Position numbers and translations under genes: made by a program | Part shown: piece after piece, positions 41,401 to 44,700 of the stretch | Position numbering within the stretch: position 1 is the stretch's first letter | Layout: each line of letters starts with the position of its first letter | Notes under the pieces: generated by a model | What the model was told of the DNA's origin: nothing | Database searches by the model: none | What the model saw: only the letters and a program-made list of their open reading frames with translations | Assembly (NCBI GenBank): GCA_013216015.1 | Contig: JABSOI010000031.1 | Coordinates: 1 to 64,000, forward strand | Direction: 5' to 3' | Length of the DNA: 64,000 nucleotides | Source of the DNA: Alteromonadaceae bacterium | Lineage (GTDB): Bacteria > Pseudomonadota > Gammaproteobacteria > Enterobacterales > Alteromonadaceae

Positions 41401-41646
41401 TTTGAGTTCACCTTCAATATTCAGAGCAATGGGAAGATTATAAACCGCATTAGCTCCCACCAATTGATTCATAAACCATAAACCATTTTGAGCAAAAGAC
41501 ATTTCGGTATTCGAGTTGTCTTGATTTGAACCTGTAAGAGGTAAATCATTTACGGGCGAAGTCATTTGCTGGATTCTAAGTCGAAGTTTTTCCTTTGCAG
41601 ATAATGGCTTCATACTTTCGGAGGAAGTATTATTGTTTTCTTTCAT
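14413..41646 (-). CDS. NRPS2, eight modules: Thr, Thr, X(E), pseudo-A, Ala, pseudo-A, beta-Ala-like, Ile-like
   Basis: A 9077-aa NRPS. The ATG at 41646 follows AAGGGGAAAATAG. Approximate modules: C with HHIISDA (41510-40210), A Thr DFWNIGMVHK (40190-38540), carrier; C (38250-36950), A Thr (36930-35280), carrier GGDSILSI; C with HHAVYDG (35010-33640), A with unassigned code DAWSTGAVVK (33610-32030), carrier, intact E domain (31760-30400); DCL-like C with HHSLLDG (30320-28980), pseudo-A (28912-27612), carrier GGDSIRSI; C with HHAMWDG (27330-25910), A with Ala code DLYNNALTYK (25880-24330), carrier; C (24030-22690), pseudo-A (22614-21346), carrier GGDSIRSI; C with HHAHWDG (21060-19650), A VDATFSIADK, beta-Ala-like (19620-18050), carrier; C (17750-16390), A DAYFLGVTFK, branched-chain/Ile-like (16370-14790), carrier (14770-14530). 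The C-terminus is a short acidic tail (DYDGVLEEGEI) that fits the TubC-type docking domain opening NRPS3. Confidence 0.95.
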   Translation of the reverse strand: MKENNNTSSESMKPLSAKEKLRLRIQQMTSPVNDLPLTGSNQDNSNTEMSFAQNGLWFMNQLVGANAVYNLPIALNIEGELKISALVDSLQTLINRHESLRTRFVMKGDNAVQIIDPPTDETKVELEYLPSDEAIELICQSERNTLFDLSKDRLCRIRLLQNNEKKNFTLLITMHHIISDALSMEVFFKELASLYKSYKHNELSVLKPVTIQYADFSRWQRKWLTGKVLENQLSYWRKQLNGLEPFLKLPTDRKRPVRQSFNGGLASFELSTSLLEKLKIVSKEQSVTLYTCLLSAFSVLLSRYSGQQDIAIGSPISSRVRPETKNIIGYFINMLVMRCNLNGDPVFTDFLQKNQKMASQALEFQDIPFEQLVEAISPARTLSYTPLFQVSFSFASSLTNSASLDGVNLSPIKYNKEESSGVSRYDLAFYLSETSTGLEGGMEYNSDLFDHGTIEKLIEHYKRLLEAIVDAPETELSKLDFLGDAEKKQQLIEWNVTQTSFPQEHCIHELFEAQVERDPEAIALVFEQERLSYGELNHRANQVAHYLIKQGVVPEVLVGLCVERSVDMVVGILGILKSGGAYVPVDPGHPEKRLNYLFEDSGVKIVLSQSGLESKLLGLDSVINCKLLYLDKDCDASGKDKIFSSQSKANIDKATIKLTPDNLAYVIYTSGTTGNPKGVLIPHCNIPRLFSSTASDFNFDEKDTWTLFHSYAFDFSVWEIWGALSHGGRLIIVPSWVSRSPEDFYSLLINERVTVLNQTPTMFNQIIKVDCTQQQELSLRTVIFGGEALEIQQLKPWFDRHDDEKIQLVNMYGITETTVHVTYRRLYQADLEGTAINIIGNKLADLELYLLDSGMSLVPVGVSAEIYVGGAGVARGYLNRKELTASRFTDNPFKAGERLYRTGDLGRYLPNGELEYMGRIDHQVKIRGFRIELGEIESVLQQHEQVSDVVVLAWEDEPGEKRLVAYVVGKAVEAGEGSDNTTNPGLIDLSEMLRDYAKSQLPAYMIPSAFVVLESLPLTANGKLNRTALPDPKISTEQHGYLAPEGETEILLASLWCGVLKLEQVSRQDNFYDIGGHSLLATQLLTWIRDSFSVQLKISDLFEHQTLQEQALAIVQAMQGDTLDISPLEIAPKNSPQLLSYAQQRLWFLNQFMGPSSVYNIFHSWRLRGGLDVIAMVRSLEEIVQRHDILRTRFEESGKQIVQTVDSSPLSLELESVFSGSELRSLFQSERHYPFDLSKECLFRLRLIEDKTDDSYVLLMTAHHSIWDGWSLGVFFDELAALYEAFKNQNPSPLKPLKFQYADFAHWQRQWLKEDLLASQLSYWSRQLSELPSLLTLPTDRPRPKEQSFRGGAQPIALSRSLSERLESLSRTNRVTLFMTLLSAFSVLLSRYSGQNDLAIGTPIANRMRKELEGMIGFFVNSLVMRSNLSGDPSFLELLQQTRDVAIQGYAHQDIPFEQLVEQLNPVRSVSHSPLFQVFFALQSEKMEIVPLSGIELSTLNFAHEEEGVSRVDLTLELRNTPQGIVGSMEYNTDLFDRSTIVQMLNHFERLLEAIVAAPQTLVSKLDFLSDAEKNQQLIEWNVTQDSLPQEHCIHQLFEAQVERDPEAIALAFEQERLSYRELNHRANQVAHYLIKQGVVPESLVGLCVERGVDMVVGILGILKSGGAYVPIDPGHPQKRLNYLLEDSGVKIVLSQSGLASKLSALDSAINCQFIWLDKGCDANGNNNILSSQSTANIDKANIELTPDNLAYVIYTSGTTGNPKGVLIPHCNIPRLFSATASDFNFDEKDTWTLFHSYAFDFSVWEIWGALSHGGRLVIVPSWVSRSPEDFYSLLINERVTVLNQTPTMFNQIIKVDCAQQQELSLRAVIFGGEALEIQQLKPWFELHDEEKIQLVNMYGITETTVHVTYRRLYQADLEGTARNIIGNKLPDLELYLLDSELSLVPVGVSAEIYVGGAGVARGYLNRKELTASRFIENPFKLGERLYRTGDLGRYLPNGELEYMGRIDHQVKIRGFRIELGEIECVLQQHEQVTEVVVLAREDEPGNKRLVAYVVQKAVEAGEDNENTTSPALTDLSEMLRDYSHAQLPGYMVPSAIVELKSLPLTSNGKIDLNALPIPDFTNQQEVYVAPETESEKILCEIWQEVLGVERVGVQDNFFSIGGDSILSIRIVSEARSSNVTLSIKDIFKFQTIAQLSKQLVTEGLQIQQVIDTKAFSLLTEDERQSLGKDYHSQYDDVYPMSELQLGMVFHSKLESRGDTYHDIFSYQIKSVWSQASFEEVLAFLFEQHPVLRTGYDLDRLRPLQKVHKLVCLPLVCEDISALATSTQETFIADWIEDERANPFEWMGPLFKIFIHRRSQNSFQFSLSFHHAVYDGWSNAHFVNTLFINYERLLSGKALPKIKHEYVFRDFIALEQQALTNTQARDYWMVMQEQAPMEQIPRNRVSDGKLRSRSIHSFEVPEIAGLSDPIIQLANELKVQLQSVLMAAHAKVLSTLSNQSMTFTSYVVNGRPESEGGEEGLGLFLNSLPMCVELGEESWGELIESVAERLSENMEYRHYPSTAIQRDTQQIHSEVIFNYTYFHAYKELAEQSDIEIMDMQGFEQTNYDFVVNFSRSVGSNAMSLWFTYDEDLYDLALIKRIGSYYFEALKSILANVAQEHQACCLLNRIEKHQLIVERNDTREDILKNKCIHELFTEQAKLRPDAIALVFEQQYVSYGELNCRSNQLANYLIERGVTAEVLVGVCIDRSIEMIVSILGILKAGGCFLPIDPHYPKKRQAYLIENSGVELVLTQSSVQNSLKSAQKIDQFEDGKTNLKTSFINLDNDFRFELYSSNNPVTSVNPSNLAYVIYTSGSTGKPKGVSITHQSLQNLAAFQSKQYGFDHDSRILQFASLSFDAATWDWSMAFISGSVLHLIPENTVKSVELLNQIVKTRHITYSFIPPALLSMLSVTDFQSVKTLTVGGESPSLETVKKWAKGRDLYNAYGPTENTVVSTTSQITELNTSNLPIGKPIKNVTCYVLSADGKLLPDGVAGELNLGGACLSRGYLDRPGLTAEKFVPNPFGTTAGERLYRSGDLVRYLGSGDLEFIGRVDQQVKVRGFRIEPGEIKNLLLQHNQIKDVVVLVREDSPDNKRLVAYVVKQDGDLNEFSKNSNQLQQSNNLRCELRSLVQAELPAYMVPAAIVVMEKLPITINGKVDLAALPVPDLSGQENNFVEASTEIEQSLCKVWQSVLGVEKIGIEDNFFSIGGDSILSIQVVSQAKISGLQLTVRQLFKHPTIRQLSKEVSTLEGQKEQSESIGPMELLPIQRWFFNTQAARPQHFHQSNLLDVPEGFCVEFLKKFVVNFIQRHDALRLGYKEKSGHWQAQFESLNEMNLEDAVDKIVLQISLRGKTAQSRQRKLEKCGREIKASFVLDEAPLLRIVYFKAPNNKDSRLLIVPHHLIVDGVSWRIMLNDLNLAFKQWSASENIVLAPKTTGYQQWSAALLNYSQCDAIIKEKSYWNNQFLSKVPAIPTDHLLPGADTYDSADNIVFELSHKETNELLTLCSSPYRTQIQELLLAGLMMAFHAWSGQDSLRINLEGHGREEELIEGGDLSETLGWFTSRYPLCLKIEGDVTADELSLSDLIKGIKEQVRGVPHKGVGYGILRYLSEDDAFVQFEKNNSVPVAFNYLGQFNQQYNKNALFRPCTDDTGSDADREHPREHLLGFNGVVNNGRLQFSLDYSPKIHRRNTIENLGKHYLESLQTLIQHCLKPEVGSYTPSDFPLVKLEQGDLDCWQDEYPNLEDIYPATGMQLGLIFHSLLDEHKKAYATQMYIDFKGTFHPQIFQQAWALLVKRHAIFRTAFIDGGLEQPLQAVIKEVSLKWEHKDWRHLTSEEQASVFEEYRRNDKCIGFDFSHAPLMRMSLLRLSESKYRWLWTHHHSLLDGWSSPIVFNELFSCYDSLLSETTISLPAVVSYRDYVAWLVSQDPVKAEEFWRKELSSVTSQTKFCFEELQFDSGTQEHQQQSLVVSEKRTRSLIELAKHFGVTLNAVIQGAWSYLLHRYSGDDCVVFGQTVSGRQADIAGIEQMVGLFINTLPISVEFEHDETIKDWLQSLHQSQVERESFGYIPLVEIQRASGVAAGQRLFNSLLVFENYPIVDKLSDDAEDDSRTGIDIDGMGSDEGTDYKLTLIVVPGKELVFNLDYSSDSFSAEIIARLLGHLDIIFAGLIEPDAKYVKALPYLSEAEKQQQLIEWNSAQGDYPKNRCIHELFEAQVASDPTAIALVCGQKQLSYIELNNRANQLAHYLIAKGAGPQTCVGLCVEDPVEMLVASLGILKTGGACVVLDPKNPALRLAYQLEDSGIALIVTRSDVSAAIELNQLSKAGVEQGSGRGLQFVNLDTENIGTNEVSNPPCRLNALALACVFYSNSYTDSYNNSGEPQAQGMSHQNISCLLYSDCVQFSSPQSLLCAAPISFDVFVFDALRALLKGEQYEAPMQAIEAYRERIQHLDCRAQPQALGRAVSNNGVFLLDSEGELVAQGIVGELYLSGDSVSLGYLNQASLTAEHFVPDPFNNASGERLYRTGDRVRYLADGQLEYLDRVAQQLTTQALLLAQDELTTTVLQLDAIKELAIVEREGQLVCYLVPTDAEIDEEKLFSSISKHLRSQNNLYPMPEEFVVLAVLPLTDNGCLDSKALPAPAKQSDNTNYIAPQTEIEKVLVEIWQQKLGLDNIGIEDNYFVLGGDSIRSISLVAEAKKRGQVFSIKDLFANPTVRALAAALDKGGIDAVEFVEIMPFSMLTGEESRLLDEQYNKDNLEDAFPLSMMQHGMVLLALKQSHLNVYENFQIYHFDDIWDPTLFEQALTHLMNKHPMLKSVYNLSGGRPLQLLLKDKQPNLAIVDLSDGDEVSNQASIDKWMQTEKAAGIDTSKELWRSTVHLLPENQFVFGMFIHHAMWDGWSLESFITELYSTYAQLRNSGEVSGYKVLPSYNQFIALEQTAINSAEQRDYWQSKLQGANLPWWAGREKSPSVSIPCDISVATSQKLRTLAATLGVQEKSLWCSVYLVLMGLLNGSDKVIGPVLSQGRPEIPDGDKMVGVFLNALPMHISMTDKSWVDFIQATDQELREQHGYRHYPLSEIQRLTELELSSSLFAYTNWHVYYEGNDQKQKVQTNQHISGTKIDHDVDNSGVQTPLKVAGWAETNYLFSVYVTKDEMTEQFSMNISADSMVFDEAFCKRLPGYVANIIHQLETHSNDLIDKTALLGREEIDHLLLDWNATSKGYPKHQCIHQLFEEQVVKNPDEVAVVYEDRDVESKFLNYGDLNRRANQLAHHLIAKGVIPEMRVGICLERSLEMVVGIMGILKAGGCYVPLDPKYPDKRLAYLIEDSGITLIVTHSKAQKSVDLSKIITAQTKLNETSRVIQCIDLDDKSDICSYPHDNPMIALDSSNLAYVIYTSGSTGQPKGVGIQHQGLVSLLNWASNQLSVDDRQGVLASTSMCFDLSVYELFLPLSYGTQCILTDSILSFPYLSQRDQVTLINTVPSAAKALLEEVALDGVRVINLAGEPLKASLVDRLYETTNLKRVYDLYGPSEGTTYSTCTLRYLNGPETIGRPVANTQAYILGPQSEVVIIGAVGELYLGGAGLSRGYLNRSDLTAQNFVPHPFSQTPGERLYRTGDLVRYLPDGNLEFIGRVDHQVKIRGFRIELGEIESALLDNAQVKDVVVTAPGNNRLVAYVVFADNNNYDVSDSEQSRLDDIRQQLSHRLPDYMLPSIIMVIKELPLTVNGKVDRGALPEPDISNQQMAYQAPDGITEELLAQLWGECLQCERVGRYDDFFALGGHSLLATQLLSRIREAFTVDMPIPLLFELHTLQAQAKVIAELQQGEAFELLPIELVSRKGPLLLSYAQQRLWFLSQYMGPSAVYNIPLAFRLTGEVNVEVLVQSLQEIINRHLTLRTCFEAFEDSAVQIIDPTPLSLEIETVVSAATLKEICQYERNYPFDLSRDKLCRIRLLLDESEQSDDNKHSYVLLVTMHHSVSDGWSLGIFFKELMALYQAFKQGKSSPLAPLPIQYIDYAHWQRQWLSGEVLESQLCYWRDELAGLPPLLNLPLDRPRPAEQTFCGSFQSINLPNALSTRLQELSRARGVTLYMSLLSAFSVLLSRYSGQGDVAIGTPIANRTRQETEGLIGFFVNTLVMRSDLSQDPSFVELLKQTREVALQGYAHQDVPFEQLVEELSPERSLSHSPLFQVMFALQNVPMDGATLSDLELTPLGLDNTDDVSEAGVSRYDLTLTLQETEEGIIGGMEYNTDLFDRSTIVRMLGHYERLLEAIVEAPETSVSKLGFLSESEKQQLLVEWKAAQTQYPKDITIHELFEAQVVSNPTATALVFEDQSLSYHELNNRANKLAHYLMAQGIGPQTWIGLCVEDTLDMLVASLGILKTGGVCVVLDPKAPALGLDYQLEDTCITLIVTRSAIGLNELISKPDEETGAHRLQYVNMDEEKTWPDEVYNPPQLLTPLALACVIYTASDSGGLQAQGMSHQSISCLLHSDCGELSSSRSLLCAAPVSSNVFVFDGWRALLRGEQYLVPVQTVEAYRDRIKSKDCRMQPQQLGRAVSNNSVFVLDPQGELVAQGLVGELYLSGDSISNGYHNQPSLTAEHFLPDPFSKSKGERLYRSGDFVRYLADGKLEYFGQVDRRNRVKSSRFVSEELTTLLLELDTVKEVVIVQREGQSVCYLVPTVAGMEAAELSCGLYKHLRIQSRLYPIPQEFVVLSALPLTVNGRLDLKALPAPVKFDVESDYIAPQSDTEKALVEIWQEKLDLDKIGIKDNYFVLGGDSIRSIALVAEAKKQGMKFSIKDLFAHPTVGALAAVLEQGGLESAEYTEIAPFAMLTDEENQLLSEQYDDEQLEDAFPLSMMQQGMVVLAMKQSHLNVYQNLHVYEFNEAWDHSLFEQALIYLMNKHPMLKSVYHLSGVRPLQIIFKNKKAELNVSKITEQDKDLVQEAIDQWMKTEQENPLDISVELWRLSIHLLPDNRFLFGMFIHHAHWDGWSLESFATELYSTYAQLKTNGCTSDYETLPSYNQFIALEQAAISSQEQQTYWRDKLEGASSPWWTGRVKSESAIIQCEIPTMTSQKLIDLASSLGVQEKSVWCSVYLALLGLLDGSNEVIGPVLNQGRPEIPGGDKMIGVFLNTLPMSVSMEGACWADFIQATDKELREQHGFRHYPIAEIQRVTGMDFSSSIFNYVNWHVYHQNTDQYDKQKITQQTGREVIVERNVGGPQKIGGRQETNYSIHVEVSKDELTQQFVMGIKVDATIFDESFRERIKGYVANIISHMENKVHEQITLSGLMGREEQTQLLGNINKNVHPYPEGKCIHELFEEQVATNPRATALVCGERQLSYDELNRRANRLAHYLVDQGVGPEALVGICVNRGIDMVVSILGILKSGAAYVPIDTSYPPFRVQYMLDDSGVDILLTEVNLAAQFSTIHQELLLVNSEDFDILLSKHSTDNICTQSLGLGPENLSYLIYTSGSTGQPKGVMGLHRSIVNRVNWLKRSVGVKADDVLCQKTSLGFVDHVAEIFQALSAGVPLVIVATQLLQSPSLLMETLNQQKITHITLVPSLLKLLLESEDAGEAPYLKAIFSSGEALNLPDMVSFSRRFPHSRLFNIYGSTEIGADVTAYEFDRQKGTSVEANRSLIGKVIDNIESYIISADGELVALSVVGELYIGGVGLSRGYLDRAGLTAEKFVPHPFSQVPGQRLYRTGDLVRYSSTGELDYIGRIDQQVKLRGFRIELGEIENVLLQQDEIKDVIVIAREDEPDNKRLVAYVIANLNQVSDGGQTQLASRDLISKAQSLLQRELPEYMVPSAIMVLNSWPLTASGKLDRSALPVPDRSAQAVGYVAPEGVTEELLASLWCGLLGCEQVGRFDNFFGLGGHSLLVTQLVSRIREGFSVELSIQALFDIQTLHAQSKAIEQMQQSESVEIVPMVRVPRNQPLLLSYAQQRLWFLSRYMGQNAVYNMPLALRFSGTVNQNALIRSLEEIVSRHEVLRTRFQTTQDSVVQIIEPPGLQLEVESVVSMAELKAICLSERTYKFNLASEQLCRIRLLHDQSGQKHENQESIVLLVTMHHSVSDGWSMGIFHKELVALYRAFSQDEVYPLPPLPVQYADYAQWQRQWLQGEVLENQLSYWREQLREMPALLTLPTDRPRPQQQTFSGSFELINLSDPLTSRLRALSRAQGVTLYMSLLSAFSVLMSRYSCQDDVAIGTPIANRTRRETEGLIGFFVNTLVMRCDLSGDPSFVDLLKQTREMTLQSYGHQDIPFEQLVEELNPERSLSHSPLFQVMFALQDLSLDNVSLPDLDLQPLTFEDEDGGDEAGISRFDLTLTLHETSDGITGGLEYNTDLFDASTIKRMLRHYECLLEAIVEAPQSHISALKFISEAEKTQQLVEWNDTRQTYPEEQCIHQLFELQAANNPDAIALVYHGGEIGQMLSYGELNRRANQLAHHLIDRGVGPEVRIGICVERSLEMVIGILGILKAGGCYVPLDPEYPKKRLAYIIEDSGVELIVTQTSLTMTLELIAEAEQDIKYVYLDGDLSTKPKEGKAPVSRLNPSNLAYVIYTSGSTGTPKGVLITHENITSLVATKSPVGLGKSDVVAQLSNYAFDAITYEMWGGLVNGARLVIIDKETSLQPIQLERDICSQEITTLFITTALFNRISQENASCFSTINKLLFGGEAYSTEAINTVLSSEPGQLLHVYGPTECTTFATSFELTKEAFLLSQSAPIGTPLSNKTAYVMTRNELTPVGAVGELFIGGAGLARGYLDQHSLTAERFVPHPFSQIPGERLYCTGDLVRYSTDGALEFVGRIDNQVKIRGFRIELGEIESTLLQHDKIKEIVVLAREDEPGQKTLVAYAVSSHAQTDETIKLGSGELDSGGLVNELRRYAEVELPSYMVPSAIVMLDTLPLTANGKVNRDALPVPDRSLQQVGYVAPEKETEQLLAKIWGDILKLDRVGRYDNFFELGGHSLLATQLLSWILDSFYVELTIRELFEKQTLFAQAQLIEQAQKIDNAQTSIDKSRNIKFQNNKEILNDYDGVLEEGEI
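21346..22614 (-). other. Pseudo-adenylation domain, NRPS2 module 6
   Basis: The third copy of the degenerate A domain, about 423 aa. It shares the same internal deletion but has no tandem repeat: the P-loop site reads IYTASDSGGLQAQGMSHQ. A5 and A8 are missing, and the A10 lysine is arginine (NGRLD). It is more divergent than the other two copies, so the deletion appears older than the module duplications. The carrier behind it (NYFVLGGDSIRSI) and the following C domain (DAFPLSMMQQGM) match the other copies. Confidence 0.85.
27612..28912 (-). other. Pseudo-adenylation domain, NRPS2 module 4
   Basis: This has the same truncated architecture as the NRPS3 copy, about 433 aa. A1/A2-like, A6 and A7 motifs remain, but A3 reads FYSNSYTDSYNNSGEPQ, A5 is absent, the A8 hinge is lost, and the A10 lysine is cysteine (NGCLD). 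It follows an E domain and a DCL-like C domain, and is followed by an intact carrier (NYFVLGGDSIRSI) and a C domain beginning EDAFPLSMMQHGM. It should not be able to adenylate an amino acid. Confidence 0.85.
28400..28431. repeat. Short form of the same 12-bp repeat in the NRPS2 module 4 pseudo-A
   Basis: About two units (TATAACTGTCGG, TATAACTGTTGC) occupy the same protein position as the longer array in NRPS3, giving the residues NSYTDSY. The third pseudo-A copy has none. Confidence 0.85.
30400..31760 (-). other. Epimerization domain of NRPS2 module 5
   Basis: All the usual E-domain motifs are present: HHLIVDGVSWRIML, LEGHGREEEL, LGWFTSRYPL and FNYLGQF. The domain follows the carrier of the third NRPS2 module and is followed by a DCL-like C domain (HHSLLDGWS). 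The residue chosen by the DAWSTGAVVK pocket should therefore enter the peptide in D form. Confidence 0.88.
35280..36930 (-). repeat. Thr-type A-domain repeat, copy 3 (NRPS2 module 2)
   Basis: Same repeat family. Its carrier (GGDSILSI) and the specialised C domain that follows are shared with the Thr module at 4800-6420, so these two modules are closest in context. Confidence 0.85.
38540..40190 (-). repeat. Thr-type A-domain repeat, copy 4 (NRPS2 module 1)
   Basis: Same repeat family, with the same DFWNIGMVHK pocket. The carrier behind it is of the GGHSLLATQ type and is followed by an ordinary C domain (HHSIWDG). Confidence 0.85.
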
Positions 41647-41731
41647 CTATTTTCCCCTTAATTCTCATCACATTTTTTTAAGTTAGACAACACTTTACTA
41701 TTGGCTACTTTTTTAAAATTTCGTAAAATTG

Positions 41732-44700
41732 TTAATTTAGTTCCATTTGTTTAAGCAGTAACTCTGCTTCTTCTTCAGTTAATGAATCAATAGAATCTAT
41801 CTTTTTGAGGTGTCCTATTTGGTCCACTAGTAGCGCAAGTTGAAATATTGTTGGGCTCTTAAGCAAATCAGCAACACTGAGTCGTATTTGAAAACAAGTA
41901 TGTATTTGCTCTACAAGTTGCATTAGTAATATAGAGTGACCTCCAAGCTCGAAGAAGTTGTCATTTCGGCCCACTCGTTCAAGCTGAAAAATATCGCACC
42001 AAAGTTTAGCTAACTGCTCCTCTGTTTCTCCTTCAACGTCTTGAACCAGTTTTTCGTTTACTAAAACATCAGGCTTTGGTAAAGCGCTTCGGTCTAGCTT
42101 TCCATTAGACGTTACAGGAAAAGATTCAAGTAATACGAAACTGGAAGGCAGCATATAAGCGGGCAAATTGTCTCGGCAATGATCACGAATGTCGTCTATT
42201 ACGTCATTATCAACAAGATCTTTCGTCACCACGTAGGCTACTAATGAATTATTATGCGATTTATCTTCAAAAGTTAACACGACAACATCTTTCACTTTGT
42301 CATGTTTTAAAAGTATAGTTGTAATTTCTCCTAGTTCTACACGAAATCCTCGAACTTTTACCTGATGATCAATGCGACCAATAAATTCAATATTTCCATC
42401 AGGCAAATATCTGACAAAGTCGCCAGTTCTGTATAATCGCTCCCCTGGATTTTGACTATAGGGATGAGGTACAAACTTTTCTGCGGTCAAATTGGCTTGA
42501 TTCGTGTAGCATCGAGCTAAGCCTGAACCACTGATATACAATTCACCTATGCCCCCCATAGGGACTAGATGCATAGAACGAGATAAAATATAGAGATTTA
42601 CGTTAGTTAGCGCTCTACCAATGGGTGGACAAAAACCTGGGGTTGTTTCAACAACATCATAAGCACTTGCTGCATGTGTTTCTGTTGGTCCGTAGTGATT
42701 TAATAGCTGACAATTTTTCACATTTAAACGCTCAACCAAATCTTCGTTCAAGCGCAATTGTTCCCCTGCAAAAATGATTTTCTGTATACGATCAAATTGT
42801 CGCTTTTGTTGAAAAAGTTGATAGGCAAATACTGGCGTTATAAAAATACGTTCGATGTTTTCCTGTTCAATTAAGTTCAAAAGTAAATTATTGTCAACCC
42901 TGGTTTCATTTTCAACTAATACAAGTTTACTATTAGTGAACCAGCTAGTAATTATTTCTTGAATCGAGACATCGAAGGATATAGAGGCAAGCTGCAAAGT
43001 AATTTGTGCTATATCCAGTTTCTCACTCTGGCACTGGGCTTTAACCACATTAGTTATAGTTTGGTGAGTTTGCATCACTCCTTTAGGTTTACCCGTAGAG
43101 CCGGAAGTGTAAACAACATAGGCCAGATTTTGAGGGGTTACTCCACGACAGATATTTGTCTCAGGAAGTTGTTCCAGACGCTCTAGATCTGTCATTCTAT
43201 CCATGCAAAAAATTTTATCTTGAGAAAAATCAAATACAGTATGTAGCGATTTCTGTGTCAAAATTAAACTAACACTACTGTCACGGATCACATAATCAAT
43301 ACGTTGCTTCGAATAACTTGTGTCAATAGGGACATAAACACCCCCAGATTTTAGAATCGCAAGAAAACAAATTATACTCTCTATTGATTGATTTAGGTGC
43401 ACGACAACTCGGGTCTCTGAATCTATTCCCTGTGAAACCAAATAATACGCTAGTTGATTGGATCGACTATTTAGCTCCCTAAAACTAAGCTGTTTTTCAT
43501 TGTGTACCACGGCGATCGCATCTGGATTATTTGTTATATTTTCTTCAAATATTTCATGTATACACTTTTCATTAGTATAAGAAAGGGGGCTTTCATTAAG
43601 TTCAAACAACAGTTTATGTTGCTCCTGAGCTGATAGCATGGGTAACTCACCAACCTTTGTGTACTCCCCTCCAACAATTCCTTCTATTACCATAGAAAGA
43701 TGCGTCATCAGCTGTTTGATCGTTTCTGCTGAAAAACAACCCGACCGATAGTTTAGTTTAAATGTGAGCTGTTCCGAGGGTATAACGACCAGCGACAGAT
43801 CATAATTAGTTGATTCATTACTTCCAATTAAGCTAATTGGTAGGGACGATGGTTCTGTACTCGTGGTAGACGCCAATATATTTCTTGCTAATTTATCCCC
43901 GGCACTGTTTCCGAATTCAAGCTCAGCTTCATCCATAGGATAATTAATGAATGCAACTAAGGTATCAAACAGTGTTTCAGTTAACGGCACACTACTGCAT
44001 TTTTGAATATCCGTTAATGACAGGTAGCTATATTTTTCTCTTTCTACGCTTTTATGATGCAAAGCCCTTAGCCAATCCCTGATAGTCAGTTCACTCGATA
44101 CATTAATTTTGGCGGGTATTGTTCTGATCAACAAGCCAACTATTCCATCGACATCTGATATAGCGCCATCACGTCCAGATGCGGTTTGGCCGAACACCAC
44201 TGAATCACTATCGCTATAACGACTGAGTAAATAAGCCCAACTTGCCAGTATGACAATGTTCAATGTAACTTGATTACTTTTAGCAAAGCGCTCAACTGAA
44301 TTAGATTGCGCTACCGACAATTTGTGAATTAGGACATGGTTTTCACTGGTTAATGATTCATCTGTAGTGCGTTTAAGCCCTAAATCTGTTTTAGTTTCCA
44401 CAAGGTCAAGTTGGTTCGACCAAAATTTACGTGCTATATCTTTGTCCTGTGCTTTTAGCCAATTCAAGTATTCTTTGTAATCTACCGCTTTTGGCAATCC
44501 AGCTTCATCAGCTAAAGAATCACTTGAATAGCATTTATTCATTTCCCTTAAAATGATAGCCATACTCCAGCCATCCAAAATACTGTGATGGTAGGTCCAA
44601 AGAAATCGATAGCGATTGTCTCTTTCTCTGATCAAAACAAAACGCATAAGCGAAGGACTGGTCAAGTCAAAACTTTTACGCCTATCTTCTCGACAATAAT

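Noticed and set aside
40210-41510. Starter (lipid-adding) C domain at the head of NRPS2
   Set aside because: NRPS1 has its own C-less loading module and both protein ends carry docking-like segments, so this is an internal C domain.
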